A stretch of DNA of 64,000 nucleotides from Neobittarella massiliensis (ex Bilen et al. 2018) (GCF_900289145.1 NZ_OKQO01000005.1:265483-329482), one strand, 5' to 3'; counted from the stretch's first letter, positions 51,263-60,452 are shown. The notes: generated by a model not told the origin, from the letters alone. Numbers and translations are program-made.

Positions 51263-52395
51263 GGAGCCACCTCCTCAGCTTCAGGGCGAAAGGCGCTGTG
51301 GTGGATGGTGCGGTAGTGCTCCTCCTCTATCTGCTGACTGGGGAAGTCGTAGGCCTGTTTGCCGCTGGCCAGCGACAAGCTGTAGGCAAACAGCGCACAC
51401 AGTAGCCCGGTGACCAGCGGCGTGTACACCTCGTCGACCCCATCCTCGGCCAGCAGGGCAAAGTCGGCCGGCAGGTCGCCGGCATCACCGGTACCCACCA
51501 GTACGCTGCCGCAGCCCAAAAAGCGCATCTCGGCCAGCAGCTCGGCTGCCCGGCTGCAGCACCGCCCAGCCGGAGCGATCACCACCACACAGTCGCGCTG
51601 CTGGGTGGTGAAATACTGGATATGGGCCCATTCTTCCAGCTCCTGGGGGGTGCCGGAGATCTCGCCCCCCTCGATGAGCTTGGCAACCCCGTAGTGGGCG
51701 ATGGCCAGATTGGGCCCCGCACCGATGATGGTGAAATCTTTCAGACCAGTATACCGCTCGGCGGCGGCCAGCGCCGGTGCGCGGCCGGCCGCGAGCGCCG
51801 ACCGCAAAACCGCCGGCAGCGCGGCCAGCTGCGCATGCTGGGCAGCGGCAGCATCCGGTGTGAGATAGCCGTTTGCCCGGCCGAGTGCCACCGAGCAGGC
51901 GTACAGCATGAGCAGCGAGGCCGAGAAGGAGATGGTCCCCGGTGCAAACCCGCGGGAGTCGATGTGGTAGACCACCGCCTCGCCGCAGGTCTGCGCCAAC
52001 GCGCCCCGCTCTTTGCCGGTGATGGCCACCACCGTGGCCCCCGCTCTCTTGGCCATCCGCGCACACTCGACGGTGCGGGCCACCGTCCCCGAATAGGAGA
52101 TGACCAGTACCAGGGCCCCAGCTGGCATATAGTCCACATCGTAGCGGCAGAACTCCAGCGCCTCGCAGGCCTGGCAGGGCAACCCGGTATTTTTCATAAA
52201 GGCGTACTGGGCGGCCTGGGCGGCGTACAGCGAGTCGCCGCACCCCACGGCGTATACTTTGGTGTAGTGCCGGCCCTCAAACAGCGGCGACCGCCGCTGC
52301 AGTTCGGCCATAAATTCTGGCAGCTTGTCAGCCACCATTTGCGGGGTGGCCTCTATCTCCTCGATCATCACCCCGATGTCATTGCGTTCGGTCAT
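51259..52395 (-). CDS. Double-SIS-domain sugar isomerase/deglycase-like protein, copy 1
   Basis: The 378-residue protein has two SIS domains (first: YAVGCGDSLYAAQAAQYA, VLVISYSGTVARTVE; second: IIGAGPNLAIAHYGVAKL, then GTPQELEEWAHIQY). This build is shared by GlmS isomerase domains, AgaS and the fructoselysine-6-phosphate deglycase FrlB, which act on aldose/ketose or amino-sugar phosphates. The EEWAHIQY segment resembles the catalytic region of the FrlB/GlmS type. The start is the ATG at 52393-52395, five bases after the kinase stop. With the kinase it forms a phosphorylate-then-isomerise/cleave pair. Confidence 0.87.
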   Translation of the reverse strand: MTERNDIGVMIEEIEATPQMVADKLPEFMAELQRRSPLFEGRHYTKVYAVGCGDSLYAAQAAQYAFMKNTGLPCQACEALEFCRYDVDYMPAGALVLVISYSGTVARTVECARMAKRAGATVVAITGKERGALAQTCGEAVVYHIDSRGFAPGTISFSASLLMLYACSVALGRANGYLTPDAAAAQHAQLAALPAVLRSALAAGRAPALAAAERYTGLKDFTIIGAGPNLAIAHYGVAKLIEGGEISGTPQELEEWAHIQYFTTQQRDCVVVIAPAGRCCSRAAELLAEMRFLGCGSVLVGTGDAGDLPADFALLAEDGVDEVYTPLVTGLLCALFAYSLSLASGKQAYDFPSQQIEEEHYRTIHHSAFRPEAEEVAP

Positions 52396-52399
52396 GTCT

Positions 52400-53332
52400 T
52401 CACGCTCCTGTCTTTTGTATCTGTCGGCGCAGGGCGGCCAGCCGCTGCGCCGCCTGTTCGCCGGTGGCCTGCAGCAGCGGCACCGAACCAAACGCCTCGA
52501 TGGCGATAGAGGAGGACACGGTCCCCCGCAGCGCCGCCTCTGCAGCACTGCCTGTCTGCTGCCATCCGGCGGTAAAACCGCCGCCAAAGCTGTCGCCGGC
52601 ACCGGTCACATCTACTACCTGCACCCGCTCTACACAGGGCAGATAGGCGATGCGATCCCCGCGTTTCTGGTAGATGAGCGCGCCCCGGTCCCCCAGTTTG
52701 ATGACCACCGTATGGGGGCCATAATCGGCAAAGTGCCGGGCCGCCGCTTCAAAATCAGGTGCGTTCTGGCCGGTCAGTCGGTGCACCTCTTCCTCGCTGG
52801 GCAAAAAGATATCGGTGTGGGCCAGAGCCCGGTATACCAGCTCCCGCTTGTCACTGGCATCCTGCTCGTAGGGGTCCAGCAGCACGGTGGCGCCGGCGGC
52901 CTTGAAGTTTTGGGCCAGCTCTAACTGGCTCTCGATACACATGGCCGCCAAAAACACCGCCCCTGCCCGCCGGTATTGGTCAGGCACATCGTCCCAGCCG
53001 GGAGATAATGCCGCCATGCGCCCCTCTACCCGGTCGATAAAAGTGCGGCGCCCATCGTATTCGTAGACGATCCAATTGCGGATACTGGGCCCCACACAGC
53101 GCACCATGCCTGTAATATCGAGCCCCTGGGCGGCACAGCGCTGCAGATTCTCTTCGGGAAAGTCGCTGCCGATACGCGAGAGCATCCCCACGCTGCCGCC
53201 CCACAGGCGGGCTGCCAGTGCCGCATACAGCACGTCGCCACCGGTCACTGCCATCTGGGTGCGGCCATCGGGCAATACCATATCATCGATGGTGATGTTG
53301 CCCGCCACCACGATGTCGATCTGTCCAGCCAA
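52400..53332 (-). CDS. PfkB-family carbohydrate kinase, paralogue 3
   Basis: The 310-residue kinase (IVVAGNITIDDMVLPDG, GGDVLYAALAARLWGGSVGM, catalytic VDVTGAGDSFGGGFTAGW) is first in the PfkB-SIS-BtpA operon on this strand. It is closely related to paralogue 1. Fructoselysine catabolism (FrlD kinase plus FrlB SIS deglycase) is a known precedent for this gene pair, so a sugar-amine conjugate is a reasonable substrate class, but not proven. The ATG at 53330-53332 has GGGGGGATC upstream. An RpiR regulator gene lies directly upstream, past a terminator. Confidence 0.88.
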   Translation of the reverse strand: MAGQIDIVVAGNITIDDMVLPDGRTQMAVTGGDVLYAALAARLWGGSVGMLSRIGSDFPEENLQRCAAQGLDITGMVRCVGPSIRNWIVYEYDGRRTFIDRVEGRMAALSPGWDDVPDQYRRAGAVFLAAMCIESQLELAQNFKAAGATVLLDPYEQDASDKRELVYRALAHTDIFLPSEEEVHRLTGQNAPDFEAAARHFADYGPHTVVIKLGDRGALIYQKRGDRIAYLPCVERVQVVDVTGAGDSFGGGFTAGWQQTGSAAEAALRGTVSSSIAIEAFGSVPLLQATGEQAAQRLAALRRQIQKTGA

Positions 53333-53371
53333 TCAGATCCCCCCTCTTGTTGTTTGCCTCTATTCTAGCAC

Positions 53372-53427
53372 AAAAAAAGAGAGGCCCTGTAAACCTCTCA
53401 CTTTTTCACCGCTCCCGTTATGGGAGC
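53372..53427 (-). terminator. Terminator region of the RpiR gene
   Basis: GAGAGGTTTACAGGGCCTCTC followed by seven T on the minus strand (53372-53399); a second hairpin CTCCC-GTTAT-GGGAG lies at ~53412-53426. Confidence 0.75.
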
Positions 53428-53485
53428 TCTATTTTTGTGTATTTATCTACCGATCTGCATGCAATCTGCCCAATGATACACCCCA

Positions 53486-54232
53486 TCAATTGCCGTTATC
53501 GGCAGGGGCCACACCACACTGCTGCCAAAACGCCTCGCTCAAAAAGCGCAGCGCCAACATCAGCGGTGTGCGGTCGGTCACCTCGTAACCGCCGATGAGC
53601 TGGGTGGGCACCCAGCAGTAGAGATTGTAATCGGCCAGTGCCGCCACCGGGTTTTTGCACAGGTGAGTCAGGCTGATGCTGGCCGCGCCCCGGTCCTTGG
53701 CCATCTGCAGCGCCTGAATGAGCATGTCGGTCTCGCCGGTGGCGCTGATGACCAGTACCAGATCGCCTGGGCGGGCGTTTTGAGCGCTGTAGTACATGTC
53801 GTGCCGATAGCTGAAACACTCGGCTGTGCGGCCCACACATTTTAAATTGTGGGTCATCATCTCACACAGTGGCTCTGAATCGCCAATGCCGTAAAAGTAG
53901 ACCCGCCGGGCCCTGAACATCGCCTTGGCGGCAAGCTGCAGGCTGCCGGGAGCCAGCATCTCCAGCGTGCGGCGAATGTTTTGCGGCACGCCAGCATCGG
54001 GGGACGGAGCCCCCTCCTGCCGCAGTGCCAGCTTCATCTCGGCAAAGCCGCTGTAGCCCAATTTTTTGGCAAAGCGCAGCAGCGCATTGGGCGCCAGGTG
54101 CAGCTGCCCGGCCAGCTTTTGGATGGACATCTGGGCGGCGTCTGTCCGGTGCGCACTGATATAGGCACCGATCATGTCGTCGGTCTCGCTCAGCGAGAAC
54201 TCGTATACCTGCAGCCGCTGGGTAAAATCCAT
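53486..54232 (-). CDS. RpiR/MurR-family transcription regulator
   Basis: The 248-residue regulator has an N-terminal RpiR helix-turn-helix (MSIQKLAGQLHLAPNALLRF, then AKKLGYSGFAEMKLAL) and a C-terminal SIS domain (VYFYGIGDSEPLC; LVLVISATGETDMLIQA) that senses phosphosugars. Such regulators control sugar or amino-sugar catabolism, and here it lies between the two PfkB-SIS-BtpA cassettes. It has its own terminator, so it is not simply the first gene of the minus-strand operon. It diverges from the MATE gene. The 54,243-54,391 stretch upstream contains GGCGGTGGC/GCCGCCACCG-type inverted repeats that may be operators. Confidence 0.9.
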   Translation of the reverse strand: MDFTQRLQVYEFSLSETDDMIGAYISAHRTDAAQMSIQKLAGQLHLAPNALLRFAKKLGYSGFAEMKLALRQEGAPSPDAGVPQNIRRTLEMLAPGSLQLAAKAMFRARRVYFYGIGDSEPLCEMMTHNLKCVGRTAECFSYRHDMYYSAQNARPGDLVLVISATGETDMLIQALQMAKDRGAASISLTHLCKNPVAALADYNLYCWVPTQLIGGYEVTDRTPLMLALRFLSEAFWQQCGVAPADNGN

Positions 54233-54391
54233 CCCGTCTCACTCCCCTGTTCTATACGCTCTATCGGGCGGTGGCTCCACCGCTGCCGCCACCGCTATTG
54301 TACCACACTTTTGGTGCCAAAACAGCACCTCGACCCCAGTCAGGCGACACTCTATCCAGAAAGCGGTGGTCCGATATGGGTCATTCGCGTA

Positions 54392-54420
54392 TTGTCGCGA
54401 TCATAAAAATCTTTTATACT
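54392..54420 (+). promoter_or_regulatory. Sigma-A promoter of the MATE gene
   Basis: TTGTCG (54392-54397), a 17-base spacer and TATACT (54415-54420). Confidence 0.65.
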
Positions 54421-54458
54421 TATTACATGGGGCCATTTGTCTCGATAGGAGATGTGCT

Positions 54459-55842
54459 GTGCCACTGCTCAAGCGGGTATTCACCGCGCACACCGGCGAT
54501 CTCACCCAGGGCCCGCCGGGCAAACGGCTCTTTTTGTACATGATCCCCATCCTCATTACCAACCTGTTTCAGCAGTGCTACAATCTGGCCGATACCCATT
54601 ATCGTCGGGCAGCTGGTGGGGGCGGGGGCGCTGGCGGCGGTGGGCGGCACCGGGCCGGTATTTTATCTTTGCTCTACAGTGACCATCGGCTTTGCCACCG
54701 GGGTGGGCATTCTCAGCGGCCAATACTTTGGCAGCGGGCGCACCTGTTCGCTGCGGGATATCTTTACCACCGCCACGGTATTCACCGCGCTGTCCTCGGT
54801 CGTCATTGGGGCTGTCGGCGCCGTCTGTGCCCCGTGGCTGCTGGCACTGCTGCGCACCCCCACCGATGTGTTGGCCGACAGCGTCACCTACCTGCGCATG
54901 GTATTTCTGGGGTTTCCCTTTATGGGTTTGGGGGCCAGCGGGGCGGCGGTACTCAGCGCGCTGGGCGACTCGAAAACGCCGCTCTACTGCACCGCTGCCG
55001 GCGGGCTGTGCAACGTGGTGCTCAACCTGTTTTTCGTGCTGGTATGCCGCTTGGGCGTTTTCGGCGTGGCGCTGGGGCAGCTGCTCACCTGCCTGCTGGG
55101 CCTGCCGCTTCTGCTTAAAAAACTGGCAGCCATCACCGGCCAGCCACAGCTGCCGCTGCGCCGGGTGCCCGGTCACTTTAGCGGTAAATTATTAAAAGAG
55201 GTGCTGCGGCTGGGGCTGTCCTCCTCGCTGCAGGGGGCCGTACTAGCCGGCAGCTTGCTGCTGATGCAGTCGCTCATCAATGGTTTTGGCAGCTTGTATA
55301 TGGCAGCCTACACCACTGTACAAAAGATCGAGTGGCTCGTTTTGCTGCCGCTCAACAACCTGTATCAGGCCTTTTCGAATTTTACCGCACAAAATATCGG
55401 CGCCGGCAAGCTGCCGCGGGTGCGCCGCTGCTACCGCCTGACCCTGCTGTGGGGCCCCGGCTTTTGTGCGGTGATGGCGCTGGTGCTGCTGTTTGGCAGC
55501 AGAGGCCTGGCCAGTCTGTTCGTCGCTGCCGGCAGTGGCGAAGAGGTCATCACCGCCGTGGGCGACTACTTTAAAGTGGCGGTGGGCTACTGCTTTTCGC
55601 TGGGACTCATGTTCCAGAGTGAGGGACTGCTGCGGGGAGCAGGCGATGTGCTCACCGTCTCGGTGATCACCGGGGCGGCCATGGTCTTTCGCCTGGTCAC
55701 TGCTTTCATATTGGCCCCCAAGATGGGCTTTTCGGCTATACCGCTGGCGTTTTTGGCCAGCTACACCAGCGAGGCGATTATCGCCTATCTGCGCTACCGC
55801 CGGGGCCGGTGGCGGCACAAAGCCGTAGTTTTGGCCCGCTGA
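54459..55842 (+). pseudogene. MATE-family efflux transporter, split by a one-base frameshift
   Basis: From a GTG at 54459-54461 (AGGAG seven bases upstream) the frame reads LLKRVFTAHTGDLTQGPPGK, then LFLYMIPILITNLFQQCYNLADT, a normal MATE N-terminus. At GATACCCATTATCG (54591-54604) one extra C shifts the frame. Removing it restores ADTIIVGQLVGAGALAAVGG, the conserved MATE continuation, in the frame that then runs intact to 55842. The repaired protein would have ~460 residues and twelve helices, the normal size. MATE proteins export cationic drugs using Na+ or H+. As written the gene is a pseudogene; a sequencing or assembly error at the C-run, or a re-start near 54,616, cannot be excluded. 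Confidence 0.85.
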
Positions 55843-55872
55843 CGCCCCATACAAGCAAAGGAGGTCCGCACC

Positions 55873-56505
55873 ATGGGCGACTCGATTTTTGATCGCTGCC
55901 CACCCGACGTAAAAAAGCATGTCCTCTACCGCCAGTACCAACCCGGCGATATTTTGCTGCTGCAGGGGCAGCAGGAGGACTGCGCCTATTTTTTGCTGCG
56001 GGGGGCGGTGCGGGTATTCAAATTGCTGGATGACGGCTCCTGCGTGCAGATCGGCTTTTTTAAAAGCGGCAGTTTTATCGGCAATATCGAGCTGTTTGCC
56101 CACACCGACCTAATGAACATGGTGGAGGCCGCTGAGCCCTGCACGGTGGCCTGCATCCCCCTGGATGCGTTTTATCACTGGCTGGATAGCGATACGGTGC
56201 TGTGCCGCCAGCTGCTAGAAGATATGGCCGTGCAGATCGTGGCCTTTAACCGCCAGATCATGCTGGGCAAGAGCCTCACCCGGCAGGAGCACTTCTATCT
56301 GCTGCTGTTGCGCGCCGACAGCGCCGGTCAGCCACTGACCAAGCAGCTGCTGCAAGACCAGCTGTCCGCCTCGCTGCGCACCGTCAACCGGCTGTTGCAA
56401 AAGGCGGCTCGCGAGGGACTGGTGCGGGTAGAGAACGGCCAGATCTTGCTGCTGGACCGCGAAAAGCTCATCGCCCTGCACAATCGGTGCGATACCGGCC
56501 AATAA
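55873..56505 (+). CDS. Crp/Fnr-family transcription regulator
   Basis: The 210-residue protein has an N-terminal cyclic-nucleotide-type beta barrel (YQPGDILLLQGQQEDCAYFL, LLRGAVRVFKLLDDG, FIGNIELF) and a C-terminal Crp winged helix (LTKQLLQDQLSASLRTVNRL, REGLVRVENGQILLLD). No FNR-type iron-sulfur cysteine cluster is seen at the N-terminus, so it probably senses a small ligand or nothing. It follows the MATE gene after 30 bases and precedes the PfkB-4 operon, whose promoter has an inverted repeat in activator position. The ATG follows AAAGGAGG. Confidence 0.88.
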   Translation: MGDSIFDRCPPDVKKHVLYRQYQPGDILLLQGQQEDCAYFLLRGAVRVFKLLDDGSCVQIGFFKSGSFIGNIELFAHTDLMNMVEAAEPCTVACIPLDAFYHWLDSDTVLCRQLLEDMAVQIVAFNRQIMLGKSLTRQEHFYLLLLRADSAGQPLTKQLLQDQLSASLRTVNRLLQKAAREGLVRVENGQILLLDREKLIALHNRCDTGQ

Positions 56506-56544
56506 GCGCAAAATATGCACAAAAATGTGCAAAAGAATTTGTCA

Positions 56545-56592
56545 GCCACCGGGTCAAGTGGCATTGAGGGCCTCTCTTTTGGCCGCTATACT
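56545..56592 (+). promoter_or_regulatory. Promoter and activator-like inverted repeat of the second PfkB-SIS-BtpA operon
   Basis: TTGAGG (56564-56569), a 17-base spacer and TATACT (56587-56592). GCCAC (56545-56549) and GTGGC (56558-56562), eight bases apart, lie directly upstream of the -35 box, where a Crp-type activator would bind. Confidence 0.55.
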
Positions 56593-56657
56593 GTAGGTGT
56601 AGCGACATGAAAGAGGGGCCCCTTTCAATGCCGCCGACTAGTGGGAGGTGTAGCAAA

Positions 56658-57599
56658 TTGGAGTATATTGTCAGCGGCCTGAACATGATGGATGTCATCC
56701 GTTTCCCCGATGGCACCACCAGCGCCCCACAGATGGGGGGGATTCCGCTGTACGGATACTGCGGCATGCGGCCCTACACCCGCAGTATCTGCTACCTGGC
56801 CCGGGTGGGCAAAGACTTTTTTGACACCTACGGCCAGTGGTTTGAAAAAAACAAGGTAGACCGCAGCGGGTTGCTGTTCGTGTCTGAACAGACGCCCTAC
56901 AACATCATCACCTACCGGCCCGACGAGTCGGTGTCCGCCTGGGACTTCTTCACCGGCAACTGGGCCGATTCCGGCTTTTGGCGGCCCCATCCCGAGGACC
57001 TCGACGCTGTGATCGGGCCGGATACCAAAGGCTTTTACATCTGCGGCGCCCCTCTTCCCGACCCGGTGTGGGCAAAACTGCTGGCGCTGCGGGAGCAGTA
57101 CCACTTCAAGATCATGTGGGAGCCAAACGGCATCCACACCCACTCCACCGACCGGGAGAACATCCTTGAGCTGTTGCCTCAGCTGGACATGGCCTCGTTT
57201 AACCTGACCGAGTCTAAAGAGATCTTCGGTCTAGACAGCGAGCAGGAGGTTCTCGACTTTCTTCGGCGGCAGCCCTGCCCGCTCATCCTGCTGCGTATCG
57301 GCGCCCGGGGCATGTACACCATCGGCGGCGGTCGCGTTTGTCTGGTGCCGTCTGCACCGCTGCCCGAGGGGCAGCAGGTCGTCGATGTCACCGGCTGTGG
57401 CAACTCGTCCACCGCTGCCGCCTGTGTGGCTTGGTGCCAGCAAAACGATCTGGCCATGACCGGGATCATGGCCAACATCGCCTCGAATTACAACCTGCGC
57501 CAAAAAGGCCCCTACCCACTGTTTGACAGTCAACTGGAAGAGCAGTGCCGGATCTGGGCGCGCCAGCTGTACCAAAAAGGCGCCTATCAATACCTGTAG
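56658..57599 (+). CDS. PfkB-like kinase, paralogue 4, with altered catalytic motif
   Basis: The 313-residue protein has the PfkB fold (YIVSGLNMMDVIRFPDG, ARVGKDFFDTYGQWFE, NLTESKEIFG, LLRIGARGMYTIGGG). Its catalytic motif reads VDVTGCGNSSTAAACVAW, so the GAGD of active PfkB enzymes is GCGN, with Asn in place of the catalytic Asp. GGGN-type variants are known in a MAK32-like branch, so it may be an altered enzyme or a non-catalytic binding protein. The start is the TTG at 56658-56660 with GGGAGGTG seven bases upstream. It heads the operon PfkB-SIS-BtpA-hydrolase-DUF1989-esterase. Confidence 0.85.
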   Translation: MEYIVSGLNMMDVIRFPDGTTSAPQMGGIPLYGYCGMRPYTRSICYLARVGKDFFDTYGQWFEKNKVDRSGLLFVSEQTPYNIITYRPDESVSAWDFFTGNWADSGFWRPHPEDLDAVIGPDTKGFYICGAPLPDPVWAKLLALREQYHFKIMWEPNGIHTHSTDRENILELLPQLDMASFNLTESKEIFGLDSEQEVLDFLRRQPCPLILLRIGARGMYTIGGGRVCLVPSAPLPEGQQVVDVTGCGNSSTAAACVAWCQQNDLAMTGIMANIASNYNLRQKGPYPLFDSQLEEQCRIWARQLYQKGAYQYL

Positions 57600-57660
57600 T
57601 CTCGGGGCCGAGCGCCCCCTGCCATACATACGTCTATCTATAAAAAAGGAGTGTTTTATC

Positions 57661-58797
57661 ATGGCCAAATACGACAGCAACCTGCACAAAGAGATCGTCA
57701 GCCTGCCTACTATGGTGCGCTATATCTGCAGCGACATCCAAAAAAAATGCGAGACGGTATTTACTGCCGACGAACTCAAAAACTTTGACAATATCGTGCT
57801 CTCGGGCTGCGGCGACAGTCTCTGTGCCGCCTACGCGGTGAAGGAGTGCTACGAACAGCTGCTGGGCCTGCACATCGACACACCGGTCTGCCTCGACCTG
57901 TCCCGCCACTACGACGTGCGCCGCTTTGGCGAGAAGGGAAAGACGCTGGTCATCCTCATCAGCTTTTCCGGCAAGGTATCCCGGGTGGTCGAAGCCGCCC
58001 AGCGCGCCAGATCCAACGGCGCCATCACCATGGCCGTCACCCACGATATCGAGTCGCCGGTGGCTGCCGCCTGTGACAAGGTGCTGCACGTAGTGCCGGA
58101 GGAGTTTGATCTGCACCGCACCCCCGGCTGCCGCACCTATGTGGCCTCGATGACTGCCCTCTACCAGTTCGGTATCGCCATGGGCCAGATCATCGGCAAT
58201 TACGATATGGCTGCCGCCGACGGTTACCGTCAGGATATTCTCGACTACGTCACCGAGTTTGAGGCCGCTATGGACCAGATGGACGACGAACTGTTCAATG
58301 TGGCCGTGTCCTGGAAGCCGGTCCCCTACTTCGAGTTTTTGAGCTCCGGCCCCGAGTACGCCTCCGCCTGGTTTGGTCAGGCCAAAATGTACGAGGCTAC
58401 CGGCGACTTCTCCCGCTATGAGAACTTTGAGGATTGGGCGCACGTCGACTATATCCTGCGCAAGATGGACAGCGGCATGTTCTTGTTCATCGACAAGAAA
58501 AACCCCGCTTTCAGCCGCGCGCAGGAGGTCGCCAGCGTACTGACCCGCCAGAGCTACCGCTACCTGGTGTTTACCGATGCCGACAAATCCGAGTTTGCCG
58601 ACCCGCTGAAAGTATTCACCGTGCCCACCGCCAAACACCTGTGGCTCACTCCGCTCATGCAGGCGGCGCTGCCCTGCATGTTTGCCGGCGCGTTGGCCCA
58701 CGTAAAAGGCACCACCGAGTTCTGTGCCGACATGATCGACTCGCTGTTCCCCTTCGGCGGTGCGATCCTGCGCAACAGCAAGATCGAACTGCACTAA
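57661..58797 (+). CDS. Double-SIS-domain sugar isomerase/deglycase-like protein, copy 2
   Basis: The 378-residue protein has exactly the length of copy 1 and the same two SIS domains (VLSGCGDSLCAAYAVKECYE; LVILISFSGKVSRVVEAA; second half with FLSSGPEYASAWFGQAKMYE and FEDWAHVDYI). Sequence identity is moderate, so the two copies are old paralogues, not a recent duplication. It likely acts on the product of a neighbouring kinase, as FrlB acts after FrlD. The ATG at 57661 follows AAAGGAG. A hairpin follows the stop codon. Confidence 0.87.
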   Translation: MAKYDSNLHKEIVSLPTMVRYICSDIQKKCETVFTADELKNFDNIVLSGCGDSLCAAYAVKECYEQLLGLHIDTPVCLDLSRHYDVRRFGEKGKTLVILISFSGKVSRVVEAAQRARSNGAITMAVTHDIESPVAAACDKVLHVVPEEFDLHRTPGCRTYVASMTALYQFGIAMGQIIGNYDMAAADGYRQDILDYVTEFEAAMDQMDDELFNVAVSWKPVPYFEFLSSGPEYASAWFGQAKMYEATGDFSRYENFEDWAHVDYILRKMDSGMFLFIDKKNPAFSRAQEVASVLTRQSYRYLVFTDADKSEFADPLKVFTVPTAKHLWLTPLMQAALPCMFAGALAHVKGTTEFCADMIDSLFPFGGAILRNSKIELH

Positions 58798-58816
58798 AAC
58801 TGTAGAAACTGAGTAG

Positions 58817-58840
58817 GAGAGCCGCAGCGTTGCGGCTCTC
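58817..58840 (+). terminator. Hairpin between SIS and BtpA genes (weak terminator or processing site)
   Basis: GAGAGCCGCA-GCGT-TGCGGCTCTC is a perfect 10-bp stem followed by only TTT, so it may attenuate expression or stabilise the upstream message. Confidence 0.5.
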
Positions 58841-58879
58841 TTTGCCAAAAACCATTATCAGACTGGGAGGTCTTATACC

Positions 58880-59731
58880 ATGCCGGGACATCTGAGAATA
58901 AACGAGGGTCAGGACAACATGTTCACCCAGTTAAAACCGGGCAAAAAACTCATTATCGGCTGTATCCACCTGCTGCCGCTGCCCAATACCCCCTACTATC
59001 AGGAAGGCGATTACGACCGCTCGATCGAGAAGGCGCTGCGGGACGCGGAGGCGCTCATCAAAGGCGGCGCCGACGGCTGTCTCATCCAGGGTATCGACGG
59101 GGGCATCTTCCCCAATACCGACGACACCGACTACGCGCGGGTGGCCTGTATCTCGGTCATCGGCAACGAGGTGCGCCGCATGGCCGGCCCTGACTTTAAA
59201 GTGGGCGTGCAGCTCATGTGGAACTGTATCACACCATCTCTGGCGGCCGCCAAGGCCTGCCACGCCGATTTTACCCGCTGTACTGCTCTGGCCGGCAGCA
59301 CCAGCTCGCGCTTTGGCCCCATCGTGGCCCAGCCGCTGAAGGTGCAGAATTACCGCCGGCGCATCGGCGCCGACAACGTGGCCATGATCGCCGAGATCGC
59401 CGGCTACCACGTGCAGCAGGGCGGTTACGACAAGGCTCGCTTCATCGAGCAGGCGCGGGATGTGCTGTCGGTAGGGGCCAACGCTATCGAGATGTTCCAC
59501 GGCGACGAGGCACTCAACGAGCGCATGGTCTGCGACCTCAAAGAGGCGTTCCCCACCGCCCCGGTCGTGTTGGGAGGCGGCACCAACATCGAAAATGCCG
59601 CCAGACGGCTCAAATATGCCGACTGTGCCATTGTGGGCACCTGCTTTGAAAAGGGAAACTGGGGCGGCGATGTGCAGTGGGACGCCGTGCGTGACTATGT
59701 ACAGAACGTCCGCCAGATCGAGCCCCAATAG
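58880..59731 (+). CDS. BtpA/SgcQ-family TIM-barrel protein, copy 2
   Basis: The 283-residue protein matches copy 1 in pattern: IIGCIHLLPLPNTPYY, GGADGCLIQGIDGG, VGVQLMWNCITPSLAAAKAC, and the C-terminal APVVLGGGTNIENAARRL loop followed by DCAIVGTCFEKGNWGG. Activity is unknown. The start at 58880 has GGGAGG ten bases upstream; an internal ATG at 58919 would remove 13 residues. It completes the second PfkB-SIS-BtpA cassette in the same gene order as the minus-strand copy. Confidence 0.85.
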   Translation: MPGHLRINEGQDNMFTQLKPGKKLIIGCIHLLPLPNTPYYQEGDYDRSIEKALRDAEALIKGGADGCLIQGIDGGIFPNTDDTDYARVACISVIGNEVRRMAGPDFKVGVQLMWNCITPSLAAAKACHADFTRCTALAGSTSSRFGPIVAQPLKVQNYRRRIGADNVAMIAEIAGYHVQQGGYDKARFIEQARDVLSVGANAIEMFHGDEALNERMVCDLKEAFPTAPVVLGGGTNIENAARRLKYADCAIVGTCFEKGNWGGDVQWDAVRDYVQNVRQIEPQ

Positions 59732-59790
59732 ATCTGGCCCGACCGATAAGTGGACCGGCTGGTCCGTCAAATGTAAGGAGTGAATCTATT

Positions 59791-60423
59791 ATGGTCATCC
59801 GTTCTATAGACCCGCGGCGTACGGCCGTTATGGTCATTGATATGCAAAACGACTTTATCGCCCCCGGTGCGGTGCTGTTCTCTCAGATGGGGTACGATTT
59901 TGTGCCCGCTATGGCCGACTTTCTCGACCGCTGCCGCCAAAAAGGAATGCAGATCATCTACACGCAAAATGTGCTGCGGGCCGACAGCAAAGACATGGGT
60001 AAATCCGGAGATTTTTGTCAGGCGATCAAGGAGGGAAAAGCGCTGGTAGAGGGCACCCCCGGGGCAGAGATCTACGCACCGCTGGCCCCCAAAGAGGGAG
60101 ATATCGTGCTCAAAAAGCACCGTTACAGCTCGTTTTTTGGCACCGATCTAGATATCATCCTGCGCACCGGTGGCTTTGACACGGTGGCCATCACCGGGGT
60201 CTGTACTGAGGCCTGCTGTTTCTCCACCGCCCGCGATGCCGGCGCGCTGGGATACGACGTGGCTTTTCTGTCTGATCTCACCGGTACCATGGACTACCCC
60301 GATCTGGGTTTTGGACCCATGACCGCCCAGCAGATGCAAAACGCTATGCTCACCAACATCGCGCTGACCAGCGCCCACGTCATGACTGCCCAGCAACTGC
60401 TGGAGCTGCCCGTGCGCGACTAA
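59791..60423 (+). CDS. Isochorismatase-like cysteine hydrolase
   Basis: The 210-residue enzyme has the full catalytic triad of the family: Asp17 in VMVIDMQNDF, Lys108/109 in IVLKKHRYSSF, and Cys142 in GVCTEACCFSTARDA. Family members include nicotinamidase, N-carbamoylsarcosine amidase, biuret hydrolase and ureidoacrylate hydrolase. Its place before a DUF1989 gene favours an amide or carbamoyl substrate rather than isochorismate. GTAAGGAGTG precedes the ATG at 59791. It is the fourth gene of the plus-strand operon. Confidence 0.9.
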   Translation: MVIRSIDPRRTAVMVIDMQNDFIAPGAVLFSQMGYDFVPAMADFLDRCRQKGMQIIYTQNVLRADSKDMGKSGDFCQAIKEGKALVEGTPGAEIYAPLAPKEGDIVLKKHRYSSFFGTDLDIILRTGGFDTVAITGVCTEACCFSTARDAGALGYDVAFLSDLTGTMDYPDLGFGPMTAQQMQNAMLTNIALTSAHVMTAQQLLELPVRD

Positions 60424-60452
60424 ATCATCCTATAGACAGGAGATATAGAGTT

